From positions 18,953 through 82,952 of the forward strand of contig CAZPWJ010000009.1 in assembly GCA_964590195.1 (NCBI GenBank): a stretch of DNA of 64,000 bases, written 5' to 3'. Positions 45,586 to 53,691 of this stretch are shown here, piece after piece; the first letter of the stretch is position 1, and each line of letters starts with the position of its first letter. The notes under the pieces were generated by a model. That model worked only from the letters and a program-made list of their open reading frames with translations. It was not told the origin of the DNA and did not search any database. This DNA is from GCA-2731375 sp964590195 (lineage in GTDB: Bacteria; Pseudomonadota; Alphaproteobacteria; GCA-2731375). The position numbers were made by a program, and so were the translations under genes.

Positions 45586-46923
45586 CTAGTGTTCGACCTG
45601 GGCGACTTCGCCGTCGGCCACGGCTCGTTGCGCGAAAGTGGCCGCGCCCAGAGCGCCGGTGTAGATCGAATCCGGGTCAATGTTGATGGTCAGCTCGCCG
45701 TAGTTTTCCTGGATCAATTGCTTCAAAGCCTTCACCGCCGCGCCGTTGTTGGCGACGCCGCCCGTGAAAGTGAACTGATCGCGGATGCCGCCCGAACGGG
45801 ACAGGATAGACATCGCGCGCAGGATAATCGCCCGATGCAGGCCGGCCAGGATATCCTCCCGCGCCTCGCCCAGGGACAGCCGGTCGCGCAACTCGGCGCC
45901 CGCGAACACGGTGCAGGTGGAGTTGATGCGCACGTTGCGGGTCGACTTCAAGGCCAGGGGGCCAAGTTCGTGCAGGCCTAAGTTCATCTCGTCGGCGATA
46001 TAGCCCAGATAGCGGCCGCAGCCCGCGGCGCAACGATCGTTCATCTGAAAATTTTCGACAATGCCGGCGGGGTCCACCTGGATCGCCTTGGTATCCTGGC
46101 CGCCGATATCCAGCACCGTCGACGTATCGGGATACATCACATGCGCGCCCAGGCCGTGGCAGAGAATTTCCGAACGGATATGATCCTTGGAAAACGGCAG
46201 CCGGGCCCGGCCATAGCCGGTGCCGATGACGAATGTCTCCTCCAACGGCGTGTCCAGCACCGCCTTGATCGGTGCGTGCACCGCATCCGATGCCTGTGCC
46301 AAGTCAGCGTAGGCGGCAAACGTGCGGTCCAAGGCGCGGAGCAATTTGTCCGACAGACTTTCGGAGGAAATGCGGTTCTCCACATCAATGATTGAACGGT
46401 CATAAACGTTGAGCACATGATCGAAGGACAGATCGCTTTCATTCGCCACGGCCTCGCCCACCGCCAGATAGCGGGAGCCGGCGATGTCGCGGAAAAAGTC
46501 CGACTTGCGTTGGGCGCCCGGCGCGAATTGCTCCGGCGCCTCTTTGTTCAGACGGCGGAATACCTCGGCCAGGGCTTCATGCAGGGCGTCCGTCTCACCG
46601 CCAAAGCGTTCCGGATCGGCGTTGGCGATGCAGGTCTGTTCCAGATCCACCAACTGTTCCAGAAACTGCTCCAGCCGAAAATCCCGCACCAATTGGTCGA
46701 GGAAATCGTCCAGGCGTCCGTCCAGGGCCGAGACCCCATCCAGGGTCTGGCGAAACAGATGGAAGCGGGCATTAAGCAGTGCCTCCTGTTTCGCGACTTC
46801 CGCCGCGACGTCGTAGTTGGAGCGGGAATTGGTGATACCCCGTCCCAGAACCTGCTGGCTTTCGTCCATCACCACCGCCTTGGTGGTGGTGGAGCCCAGG
46901 TCGATTCCGATAAAAGTTTCCAT
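45586..46923 (-). CDS. bcrA: benzoyl-CoA reductase subunit A (BcrA/BadF, ASKHA ATPase)
   Basis: 445 residues. Starts FIGIDLGSTTTKAVVMDES and GITNSRSNYDVAAEVAKQEA, which is the BcrA-type signature and distinguishes the Thauera/Rhodopseudomonas class from the shorter Azoarcus BzdP. The long helical insertion (about 60-170) is present. Cluster ligands are Cys in NDRCAAGCGRYL and STCTVFAGAELR; DIGGQDTKAIQ and TFTGGVANNGAAV are nucleotide-binding. Forms the electron activase with BcrD. Upstream gap to bcrB is 11 bases; it is the third gene in the bcrC-B-A-D-ferredoxin operon. Confidence 0.95.
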   Translation of the reverse strand: METFIGIDLGSTTTKAVVMDESQQVLGRGITNSRSNYDVAAEVAKQEALLNARFHLFRQTLDGVSALDGRLDDFLDQLVRDFRLEQFLEQLVDLEQTCIANADPERFGGETDALHEALAEVFRRLNKEAPEQFAPGAQRKSDFFRDIAGSRYLAVGEAVANESDLSFDHVLNVYDRSIIDVENRISSESLSDKLLRALDRTFAAYADLAQASDAVHAPIKAVLDTPLEETFVIGTGYGRARLPFSKDHIRSEILCHGLGAHVMYPDTSTVLDIGGQDTKAIQVDPAGIVENFQMNDRCAAGCGRYLGYIADEMNLGLHELGPLALKSTRNVRINSTCTVFAGAELRDRLSLGEAREDILAGLHRAIILRAMSILSRSGGIRDQFTFTGGVANNGAAVKALKQLIQENYGELTINIDPDSIYTGALGAATFAQRAVADGEVAQVEH

Positions 46924-46934
46924 GATAAAATCTC

Positions 46935-48239
46935 CTAGGCCGCCTGGGTGGCGTTCTTCTGTTCCAGCATCTGGAAGTAACTCTCCATCCGGTTTTTCAC
47001 GTTGGCGGCGGAGAAATAGCGCGGGTCGACCAGATCGGTTTCGATAAAGGCGCCCGGCTTACCGGTACGTTTTTCGATCTCGCGCAGCATCAACAGCTGC
47101 CCGGCGGAGAAGCTGTTACAGCTTTTCACCGAGTTAACCAGCAGACCGTCGGCCTGATAATCCTCGATGTAGTTGCTCAACATCTTGATCCGGGCCGGCA
47201 GGCTGAGATTGGTGTAACAGCCGAGGCAGTAGTCAGCCAGGGATTCCAGTGGATTGTCCGGGTCATGGCGGAAGCCAAGATCATAGACGCCGCCGACCTT
47301 GGTGTAGGTGGAGGCGACCACGACGGCGCCTTCGTCGTAGAACATTTTCCAGAATTCGCGGAAATTGGTGTAGTTCGGCGTGCCTTCCACGACCAGGCGG
47401 AATTTCTCCTTGCCGAAATCACCTTCCGGTGTGACCGGACCCAGGCCCTCGGCCATGCGTTGTTCGATCTCGCCGCGCAGTGTCTGGTAGTACTCGGTGG
47501 CAGCCTCGGTGCCGCGGAACGCGGTGAAGATCGGCCCAATGTAATAGACGCCGCCAAAGAAGGCATCGATGGGGGAGGGTTTGTTCTTCGCCGCCTGAAG
47601 AATCCAGACGAGGTCATCCTCGGCCTTCTGTGATTGCCTGAGATACTGCCGCAAACGGTCGATATCGAACTTGACGCCGCTGACCCGCTCCAAGGTGGGG
47701 ATCACGTCGTCCTTCAACTGCTTGACCACATAGTCGCGCATGTTCTGGGTGATCGAGCCGTCGGCCTGATAGGGCACGTGCAGCATGATCGTTTCGCAGT
47801 CGTAACGTTCGCGCACCAGCTCGAACCATTTCATGAACGTGAAACAGCCGGTATAGGACAGCAACAGGACATCCGGGTCGGGCAGCTTTTCGCCCGTTGG
47901 ACCGATGTTGCCTTGTTCGATCATGCCCAGGTCGGATTTGACGTAGGTGCAGACGTCCTCTGATTGGCCGTTACGTTCGGCCTCCATGATCAGACGTCCG
48001 GATTTCTTGCGCATGCCGTTTTGCAGGGCGTTGATCTCGGGGAAATTGCGGTCCAGATCAAAGCACATCAGCAATTCGTTCAGATTGCCCGGTACGAAGG
48101 TGGAGACAACCTTGCGTCCCTCTTCGTTGGCGGTGGACAGCTTGGTGAAGTTTTCGTCGATCATCACCTTCTGCTTCAGCATGGAAGCTTCCTTGATCAC
48201 CTCGGTGGAGGGTTTTCTGGGGGCGGCAGTGTTCATCAT
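46935..48239 (-). CDS. bcrB: benzoyl-CoA reductase subunit B (BcrB/BadE)
   Basis: 434 residues, 2-hydroxyglutaryl-CoA dehydratase D-component family. Cys ligands and conserved context are LLSYTGCFTFMKWFELV, ADYCLGCYTN and VNSVKSCNSFSAGQL. With BcrC it forms the catalytic heterodimer that reduces benzoyl-CoA to cyclohexa-1,5-diene-1-carbonyl-CoA. I chose ATG 48239, which overlaps the bcrC TGA as ATGA, indicating translational coupling; an alternative upstream codon at 48248 is poorly placed. Length matches the Thauera/Rhodopseudomonas subunit. Confidence 0.95.
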   Translation of the reverse strand: MMNTAAPRKPSTEVIKEASMLKQKVMIDENFTKLSTANEEGRKVVSTFVPGNLNELLMCFDLDRNFPEINALQNGMRKKSGRLIMEAERNGQSEDVCTYVKSDLGMIEQGNIGPTGEKLPDPDVLLLSYTGCFTFMKWFELVRERYDCETIMLHVPYQADGSITQNMRDYVVKQLKDDVIPTLERVSGVKFDIDRLRQYLRQSQKAEDDLVWILQAAKNKPSPIDAFFGGVYYIGPIFTAFRGTEAATEYYQTLRGEIEQRMAEGLGPVTPEGDFGKEKFRLVVEGTPNYTNFREFWKMFYDEGAVVVASTYTKVGGVYDLGFRHDPDNPLESLADYCLGCYTNLSLPARIKMLSNYIEDYQADGLLVNSVKSCNSFSAGQLLMLREIEKRTGKPGAFIETDLVDPRYFSAANVKNRMESYFQMLEQKNATQAA

Positions 48240-49399
48240 GCGCTCCATAGTTTGATTGAATCGGCGAAGGTGCCCGCTTGTTCGCGGATCGCCTGCATCT
48301 GTCCGGTGTTTTCGGCATACTTGAAGGCGGTGAAGGGAATGTCGTCCCGGTTCAGGGCCTCCTGCAGCATGGGACGGTCCAGCAAGGCGGGGTCGCAGAA
48401 ACTGGGAGCGGCGAAGACCACGCCCTCGGCGCCGCTGTTGCGCACCTGGTTGATCAGGAACTTGCCCTTGTCCGCCTTGTCCGGCTCGAATTTGGCCGAG
48501 GTCGCGGCGGAATGATGCAGGAAGGCTTTCGACAGATTGTCCATGGGATCGCCCGTGGTCGGCACATCGTCGATCAGCCAGCGGGTGATCAGCAGGAAGT
48601 CATCGTCCACAACGTAGCAGCCGGCCATCTCCAGGGACTTGATCAGGCCCAACGGCGGCTGTTCGCAGAACACGCCGTTGACCACCACCCGGCAATTGTC
48701 GCGGCGGGGACGCTCCTCGGCCGCGACGGCGGCGAGATAGTCGCGCAGCAATTGGGTATGTTCCTCCACCGGCAGCACCATGCCGGCGCGGAGCAGCAGA
48801 TAGATCTCGGAGGTCGGCGCCTGCCAGGGCTGCTTGGCGCGCAGTTGGTAGACTTCGTTGATGACCCGGCGGTTCTCGTTATAGATGGCGATGGAGTTCT
48901 GTATATCTTCGTCGGTGATCTCGCGCCCGGCCAGCTTTCCCAGATCCTCGCGCAGGGTCTGCATTTCGTGGATATAAAAGGCGCCGCCGATGTCATCCTT
49001 GTAGGTCTGTGGCACGTCGAAATATTTGACGTACTTGTCCTTGAACAACAACTGCCACATGCCGGAGAGATTGCGGATCACATCGCAGATGGAGGGGAAC
49101 AGCATGCCGTCCAGGCTGTCGAGCCGCCCAGTCAGGCCCAGTTCGATGGTAGAGCGGGGAATGCGGCAGATGTAGCTTTGATAATAGGCATCGCCGTGGA
49201 TCACTTCCAACTGATCACCGCCGCCGAATATACCCACCGGCAACATACCAGCGGCGTGGATAATCTCGCGCGGCACATAGATCGGCAGATAGCCAATGGC
49301 CTTGCCTCCGGGATTGGCGGCTTTCCAATCCTTAACGGCGTTGAAATCCAGGTCGTCGAATAGAGCCTGGCAGCGGTCGACAATTTCTTGCACGGTCAT
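48236..49399 (-). CDS. bcrC: benzoyl-CoA reductase subunit C (BcrC/BadD)
   Basis: 387 residues of the same dehydratase D-component family. Features include AIGYLPIYVPREIIHAAGML, YICRIPRSTIELGLTGRLD, DGMLFPSICDVIRNLSGMW and a C-terminal FAAPSFCDPALLDRP. Cysteines in YICR, PSICD and APSFCD probably hold an active-site [4Fe-4S] cluster. It is the first gene of the operon; ATG 49399 has GGGAGAG about nine bases upstream. The preceding leader carries a set of G-runs. Family and operon order match ATP-dependent benzoyl-CoA reductase; a substituted-benzoyl-CoA specificity (e.g. methylbenzoyl) cannot be excluded. Confidence 0.95.
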   Translation of the reverse strand: MTVQEIVDRCQALFDDLDFNAVKDWKAANPGGKAIGYLPIYVPREIIHAAGMLPVGIFGGGDQLEVIHGDAYYQSYICRIPRSTIELGLTGRLDSLDGMLFPSICDVIRNLSGMWQLLFKDKYVKYFDVPQTYKDDIGGAFYIHEMQTLREDLGKLAGREITDEDIQNSIAIYNENRRVINEVYQLRAKQPWQAPTSEIYLLLRAGMVLPVEEHTQLLRDYLAAVAAEERPRRDNCRVVVNGVFCEQPPLGLIKSLEMAGCYVVDDDFLLITRWLIDDVPTTGDPMDNLSKAFLHHSAATSAKFEPDKADKGKFLINQVRNSGAEGVVFAAPSFCDPALLDRPMLQEALNRDDIPFTAFKYAENTGQMQAIREQAGTFADSIKLWSA

Positions 49400-49441
49400 T
49401 TTGGATGCTCTCCCAATTAAAAAACATGACCTCTTCGTCTT

Positions 49442-49508
49442 CCCCTGACTTTGCCTTATCCCCCTAAAAACCTGCCTTCGAGGTCCCCAAATCCCCAAAA
49501 GAGACCCC
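49442..49508 (-). other. clustered G-runs in the bcr leader
   Basis: On the minus strand, between the korA promoter and the bcrC start, five runs of four or five G occur: 49505-49508, 49493-49496, 49485-49488, 49460-49464 and 49442-49445. TTTTGGGG is repeated. The first three are spaced by eight and four bases, compatible with G-quadruplex formation, but the wider spacing makes this uncertain. They would lie in the 5' leader or promoter of bcrC. Confidence 0.35.
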
Positions 49509-49517
49509 AAAAAGCAA

Positions 49518-49547
49518 TTGACTAAATCCGTCTGGATCAGCTAATAT
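49518..49547 (+). promoter_or_regulatory. candidate sigma-70 promoter for korA
   Basis: TTGACT (49518-49523) and TAATAT (49542-49547) with an 18-base spacer read toward korA, which begins at 49609. Both boxes are near-consensus in an AT-rich island. Expected start site is around 49554, giving a leader of about 55 bases that includes GGAGGAG before the ATG. Confidence 0.6.
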
Positions 49548-49562
49548 GGTATTCAAGTACCA
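49547..49562. promoter_or_regulatory. operator-like inverted repeat TGGTA-N6-TACCA
   Basis: A perfect five-base inverted repeat, TGGTA (49547-49551) and TACCA (49558-49562), begins at the last base of the -10 box and covers the expected start site of the korA promoter, where a bound repressor would block transcription. Type of regulator is not identified; the Rrf2-like gene downstream or an external GntR/TetR-type protein are possible. Confidence 0.4.
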
Positions 49563-49608
49563 CAATACGGTTTTAGCCGTCAAGCCAAAAACGTATGGAG
49601 GAGCTTCG

Positions 49609-51381
49609 ATGAACCAGATTGAAACCAGCCTGGACCGGCCAGACGCCCCAGATGCCAAGGCGACGGCGGCACGCACGGATGCGGTCAGCATTGTCATGCT
49701 GGGTAGTGGCGGCTCCGGCGTTATGACGGCGGCGGAAATCCTGCTGCGGGCGGCGGCGCGGGCGGGCTATTACGGCCTGATGACCAAGTCCTTTGGTCCG
49801 CAGATCCGGGGTGGCGAGGCGGCGGCCTTTGTCACCTTGTCGACAAGCCCGGTCGAGATCCAGGGCGACCGGGTCGATCTGCTGTTCGCCATCGATTGGA
49901 AAAATGCCGAACGCTTCGCCGGCGAGTTGGTGCTCGACGCCGATACCCTGGTGATCTCGGGCGAGGCCGGGGCCGAGTTGCCCGCCATCGTGACGGAGCC
50001 GGCGCCCCGCCTGGAAGAGATCAATCTCAAAACCCTGACGCGGTCCCACAAAGGTACCCGGCCCAACATGGTCGCCCTGGGCGCGGTGGCCGGCGCCATC
50101 GGGCTGCCGCGGGAGGCGGTCGCCGCCCTGATCGGCGAGCGGCTGGAGAACAAGGGCGAAGCCGCCATGGACCAGGGCCTGGCGGCATTGGACCTGGGCT
50201 TTGACGAGGCCGCCGATTTCGACCCGGCGAAACTGGCCCTGCCGCCGCAAGAGACCGCGCGCTGGATCATCTCCGGCAATCAGGCGGCGGGCTATGGCGC
50301 CATGCGCGGCGGCGTGCGCTTCGCCGCCGCCTATCCCATTACCCCGGCCACGGAAATTCTGGAATGGCTGGCGCCCCGCTTGCAAAAGGCCGGCGGCCTG
50401 CTAGTCCAGGCCGAGGATGAACTGGCCTCCATCAACATGATCATCGGCGGCTCCTTTGGCGGTTCCGCCGTGCTGACCGCAACCTCCGGCCCCGGCCTTG
50501 CCTTGATGAGCGAATCGATCGGTCTGGCCGTGGCGGCGGAAATCCCCATGCTGGTGATCGATGTCATGCGCGGCGGGCCTTCGACGGGTATTCCGACCAA
50601 ATCCGAGCAATCCGATCTGAACATCGCGGTCTATGGCCTGCACGGCGATGCGCCCCATGTGGTGACCGCGCCGAACTCCATTTCCGATTGCCTGTTCACG
50701 GCGCAATGGTCCACGCATCTGGCTGAATCCATGCAGGTGCCCGCCATCATGCTGTCCGATCAGTCCTTCGGCCAGGCCCTGGGCATTGTTGAGAAGCCGG
50801 CTGAGCTGGCCTTCGCCACCCGGCGGGATGTCGCCGAGACGCCGGGCGAGGATTACCAGCGCTATGCCCTGACGGCTACGGGCATCTCGCCCATGGCCCT
50901 GCCGGGCACGCCGGGCGGGCAATATACCGCCGATGGCCTGGAACATGCCGAAAGCGGCAGGCCGTCATCAGGCGTGACGGACCATAACCAGCAATTGGAC
51001 AAACGCCTGCGCAAGGTCATGGACTTCGACTATGGCGACCATTGGGCCCAGATCGAAGGCGATGGCCCCGCCGCGATTATCACCTGGGGTTCCACCACCG
51101 GCCCGGTTCGCGAGGCCATGCGGCGCCTGGATCCGGACGGCAAACGCCTGCGTTTGATCTCCCTGCGCCTGATCAGCCCAGCCCAACCGGAAGCCTTGGC
51201 CGAAGCATTAACAGGTTGCGAACAGATCCTGGTCATCGAACAAAGCCAGATGGCGCAATTCTTTGGCCACCTGAAGGCGCAGTTCGATCTACCCGCCATG
51301 GCCGATCTTTATGCCCGACCCGGACCGCAACCGTTCAAGGCAGCGGAGATCGCCGCCAAGCTTGAGGAGTGGCTGTCATGA
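49609..51381 (+). CDS. korA: 2-oxoacid:ferredoxin oxidoreductase, fused gamma-alpha subunit
   Basis: 590 residues. Residues about 25-200 form the gamma domain (VMLGSGGSGVMTAAEILLRA, SFGPQIRGGEAAAFVTLS); the rest is the alpha subunit (GNQAAGYGAMRGGVRFAAAY, YPITPATEILEWL, ATSGPGLALMSESIGLA, DVMRGGPSTGIPTKSEQSDL). It oxidises 2-oxoglutarate (or a related 2-oxoacid) with KorB and reduces ferredoxin. In Thauera aromatica KorAB supplies low-potential electrons to benzoyl-CoA reductase, and here it is divergent from bcrC. I use ATG 49609 with GGAGGAG upstream; a frame from 49546 begins in the -10 box. Stop overlaps korB (ATGA). Confidence 0.93.
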   Translation: MNQIETSLDRPDAPDAKATAARTDAVSIVMLGSGGSGVMTAAEILLRAAARAGYYGLMTKSFGPQIRGGEAAAFVTLSTSPVEIQGDRVDLLFAIDWKNAERFAGELVLDADTLVISGEAGAELPAIVTEPAPRLEEINLKTLTRSHKGTRPNMVALGAVAGAIGLPREAVAALIGERLENKGEAAMDQGLAALDLGFDEAADFDPAKLALPPQETARWIISGNQAAGYGAMRGGVRFAAAYPITPATEILEWLAPRLQKAGGLLVQAEDELASINMIIGGSFGGSAVLTATSGPGLALMSESIGLAVAAEIPMLVIDVMRGGPSTGIPTKSEQSDLNIAVYGLHGDAPHVVTAPNSISDCLFTAQWSTHLAESMQVPAIMLSDQSFGQALGIVEKPAELAFATRRDVAETPGEDYQRYALTATGISPMALPGTPGGQYTADGLEHAESGRPSSGVTDHNQQLDKRLRKVMDFDYGDHWAQIEGDGPAAIITWGSTTGPVREAMRRLDPDGKRLRLISLRLISPAQPEALAEALTGCEQILVIEQSQMAQFFGHLKAQFDLPAMADLYARPGPQPFKAAEIAAKLEEWLS

Positions 51382-52211
51382 CGGCAGAGACCGCATGCGC
51401 CCTGACGGCGCGGGATTATAAATCCGATCTGAAGCCGGTCTGGTGCCCCGGCTGCGGCGATTTTTCCATCCTGATGGCCATCACCATGGCCATGGCCGAG
51501 GTTGGCCGCCCGCCGGAAGACGTCGCGGTGATCTCCGGCATCGGCTGTTCCTCCCGCGTGCCGGCCTATACTTCGTGTTATGGCTTTCACGGCGTGCATG
51601 GCCGGGCCTTGCCTCTGGCCACGGGCCTGAAATTGAGCCGGCCCGATCTGCTGGTCATCGCCACGGGCGGCGATGGTGATGGCTATTCCATCGGCGGCAA
51701 TCACTTCATGCATGCATGCCGGCGCAACGTGGATCTGACCTATATTGTCATGGACAACCAGGTCTATGGCATGACCAAGGGCCAGCCATCACCCACCACG
51801 CCGCCTGAATGGGACAGCGCCTTGGTGCCCGGCGGTACCGGCCTTCGCCCTTTCCATCCCCTGGTCATCGCCCTGGCGGCAGGCGCCAATTTCGTCGCCC
51901 GGACCTTTTCGGGCGATCCCAAGGGCACGGCGCAAACTATCGTCGAGGCGATCAATCATCCGGGCTTTTCCCTAATCGAAATTCTCAGCCCCTGTGTCAC
52001 TTTCCGGCCGGAAGAGCGCGAATGGGCCAAGCAGGTGCATCCCGCCTCGGTCGATCCAACCGACGACCGGGCCCGGGCCGCGCGCCGGGTTCTGACCGAC
52101 GATGGCTTCAACACCGGCATTCTGTACCGGGGCAAGCGGGCGCCCTATCAGCCGGCGTTCAATCCGGACGATGCGGCCAATGTTGATTTCGAAGCGGAGT
52201 TCCTGCCATGA
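51378..52211 (+). CDS. korB: 2-oxoacid:ferredoxin oxidoreductase beta subunit
   Basis: 277 residues, thiamine-diphosphate-binding beta subunit. Cluster ligands C23 and C26 (WCPGCGDFS), C57 (GIGCSS) and the Cys in SPCVTF bind one [4Fe-4S] cluster. The ThDP motif is GGDGDGYSIGGNHFMHACRRN followed by MDNQVYGMTKGQ. ATG 51378 overlaps the korA TGA as ATGA. Its own TGA overlaps the next ATG in the same way, so KorB and the ferritin-like protein are likely made in step. Confidence 0.94.
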   Translation: MTAETACALTARDYKSDLKPVWCPGCGDFSILMAITMAMAEVGRPPEDVAVISGIGCSSRVPAYTSCYGFHGVHGRALPLATGLKLSRPDLLVIATGGDGDGYSIGGNHFMHACRRNVDLTYIVMDNQVYGMTKGQPSPTTPPEWDSALVPGGTGLRPFHPLVIALAAGANFVARTFSGDPKGTAQTIVEAINHPGFSLIEILSPCVTFRPEEREWAKQVHPASVDPTDDRARAARRVLTDDGFNTGILYRGKRAPYQPAFNPDDAANVDFEAEFLP

Positions 52212-52723
52212 AAGCGCCGCAAAGTCCTAGCGACCGCGAAACCCTGCTGGCCCATGCCTACGCCATCGAGAACGAGGCGGCGGAGCGCTATCAGGATCTG
52301 GCCGATCAAATGTATGGCTGCAACAACACCGAGGTCGGCGATCTGTTCTCCAAGCTGGCCGAGATCGAAGCCAAGCATGCCGCCGAACTGAGCCAGGAGC
52401 ACGGCGCGGCGAACACGCCCATGGCCGCCGCTGACTATGCCTGGGGCAACCTGGAAAGCCCGGAAGCGATCCCGTTCGGCGAGATGCACTATCTGATGGG
52501 ACCCCATCAGGCCCTGACCCTGGCCCTGGCGGCGGAGAACCGCGCCCTGGCATTCTATATGGATGTCGTCAACCAGGCGCCCACGGACGACCTGCGCGCC
52601 CTGGCCGAGGAGTTCGTGGTGGAGGAAGCCGAACACGTCGCCCTGGTTCAGGAATGGCTGCAACGCTATCCCGAACCGGATCAGGACTGGGACGTGGACG
52701 ATGATCCACCGGTACAGCCATGA
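52208..52723 (+). CDS. ferritin-like diiron (rubrerythrin-type) protein
   Basis: 171 residues with a four-helix ferritin-like core. Metal-ligand candidates are Glu in AYAIENEAAERYQ, Glu and His in AEIEAKHAAEL, Glu in LALAAENRALAFY and EExxH in VVEEAEHVALV. No C-terminal rubredoxin domain (no CxxC pair). Rubrerythrin-like diiron proteins reduce peroxide or handle oxygen. Translationally coupled to korB (ATGA) and to the next gene (ATGA), so it may protect the oxygen-sensitive KorAB, ferredoxin and reductase. That role is inference. Confidence 0.85.
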   Translation: MKAPQSPSDRETLLAHAYAIENEAAERYQDLADQMYGCNNTEVGDLFSKLAEIEAKHAAELSQEHGAANTPMAAADYAWGNLESPEAIPFGEMHYLMGPHQALTLALAAENRALAFYMDVVNQAPTDDLRALAEEFVVEEAEHVALVQEWLQRYPEPDQDWDVDDDPPVQP

Positions 52724-53190
52724 GCGAGTCAGCCATGAGCGAACCAGCCAAGCGTATCCGCGACGCCGTCGCCGCTGATCTCGATGCGGTGATCCGGCTG
52801 GATGAAATCCACACCGGCATGGCCAAGCCGGATTATTGGCGGGAAATGTTTCAGGCCTATGTCACGGAAGATCATTTCGGACGCTACTTCCTGATCTCGG
52901 ACGTGGCCGGCGAAATGGTTGGCTTCATCGTCGGCGAAATCCGCACCTGGGAATTCGGCTCGCCGCCCTGCGGCTGGGTCTTCGCCGTCAACGTCAGCCC
53001 CGATTGCCGCGAAGGCGGTGTCGGCAGTGGCCTGCTGGAAGCGATCTGCCAGCGCTTCCAACAGAACGGCGTCGGCACCGTGCGCACCATGGTCTCCCGC
53101 AACGACGGCCTGAACCTCTCCTTTTTCCGCAGCCAGGGCATGACGGCGGGGCCGTACATGGAGCTGGAAAAAAGTCTGGAGCGGGGCTGA
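52720..53190 (+). CDS. GNAT family N-acetyltransferase
   Basis: 156 residues, GNAT fold: IRDAVAADLDAVIRLDEIH, FLISDVAGEMVGFIVGEI, CGWVFAVNVSPDCREGGVGS (acetyl-CoA-binding RxxGxG/A variant REGGVGSGL) and LNLSFFRSQGMTAGPYM. It should acetylate a small molecule or protein using acetyl-CoA. ATG 52720 overlaps the ferritin stop; a second ATG at 52735 is possible. Placement inside the korAB operon suggests a role linked to the same pathway, perhaps protein acetylation; Rhodopseudomonas benzoate CoA ligases are known to be controlled by acetylation, but the link is speculative. Confidence 0.87.
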   Translation: MSESAMSEPAKRIRDAVAADLDAVIRLDEIHTGMAKPDYWREMFQAYVTEDHFGRYFLISDVAGEMVGFIVGEIRTWEFGSPPCGWVFAVNVSPDCREGGVGSGLLEAICQRFQQNGVGTVRTMVSRNDGLNLSFFRSQGMTAGPYMELEKSLERG

Positions 53191-53193
53191 ACC

Positions 53194-53649
53194 ATGCGTC
53201 TGCAAAAATCCACGCAATTCGCCCTGTACGCCGTGTTGGAGCTGGCCGCCGCTCCGGAGCGCCAGATGTCCACCGCCGGCATCGCCGCCCGTTACGGCAT
53301 CTCGGCCCATCATTTGGCCAAGGTCATGCGCCGCCTGGTCCGTGCCGGCCTGATACAGTCGGTACGCGGGGTGGGCGGCGGCTATCGTTTCAGCGGCAAT
53401 GTCAGGCGCGTAACCCTGTGGGACGTGATGGAGCTGTTCGAACCCGACAGCCAGGGCGCCGACGATGACGAGGCCGTCATCACCACTCCCATCAGCCAGG
53501 CCCTGGACAATGTTCGGGCCGAAATCGACGACCTGACCCGCGCCACCATGCAGTCCATTACCCTGAACTCTTTGCTGAAATTCGCGCCGAAGGATGTCGG
53601 CGCGGAACTGGAAGAGCTGTTCGAAGCGCCGGTGCGCGTCACGCCCTGA
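53194..53649 (+). CDS. Rrf2 family transcriptional regulator without cysteines
   Basis: 151 residues. MRLQKSTQFALYAVLELAAA and STAGIAARYGISAHHLAKVM (winged helix) followed by SVRGVGGGYRFSGNVRRVTL are typical Rrf2. IscR, NsrR and RsrR bind Fe-S clusters through Cys residues near position 90-105; this protein contains no Cys at all, so it cannot sense through such a cluster. C-terminal half is acidic. It starts three bases after the GNAT stop, in the korAB operon. It may regulate the divergon, perhaps through a metabolite. Confidence 0.88.
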   Translation: MRLQKSTQFALYAVLELAAAPERQMSTAGIAARYGISAHHLAKVMRRLVRAGLIQSVRGVGGGYRFSGNVRRVTLWDVMELFEPDSQGADDDEAVITTPISQALDNVRAEIDDLTRATMQSITLNSLLKFAPKDVGAELEELFEAPVRVTP

Positions 53650-53691
53650 AGGGTCAGGCACCCCAGCAATATTTAGCGAGAAGTGTAATTC

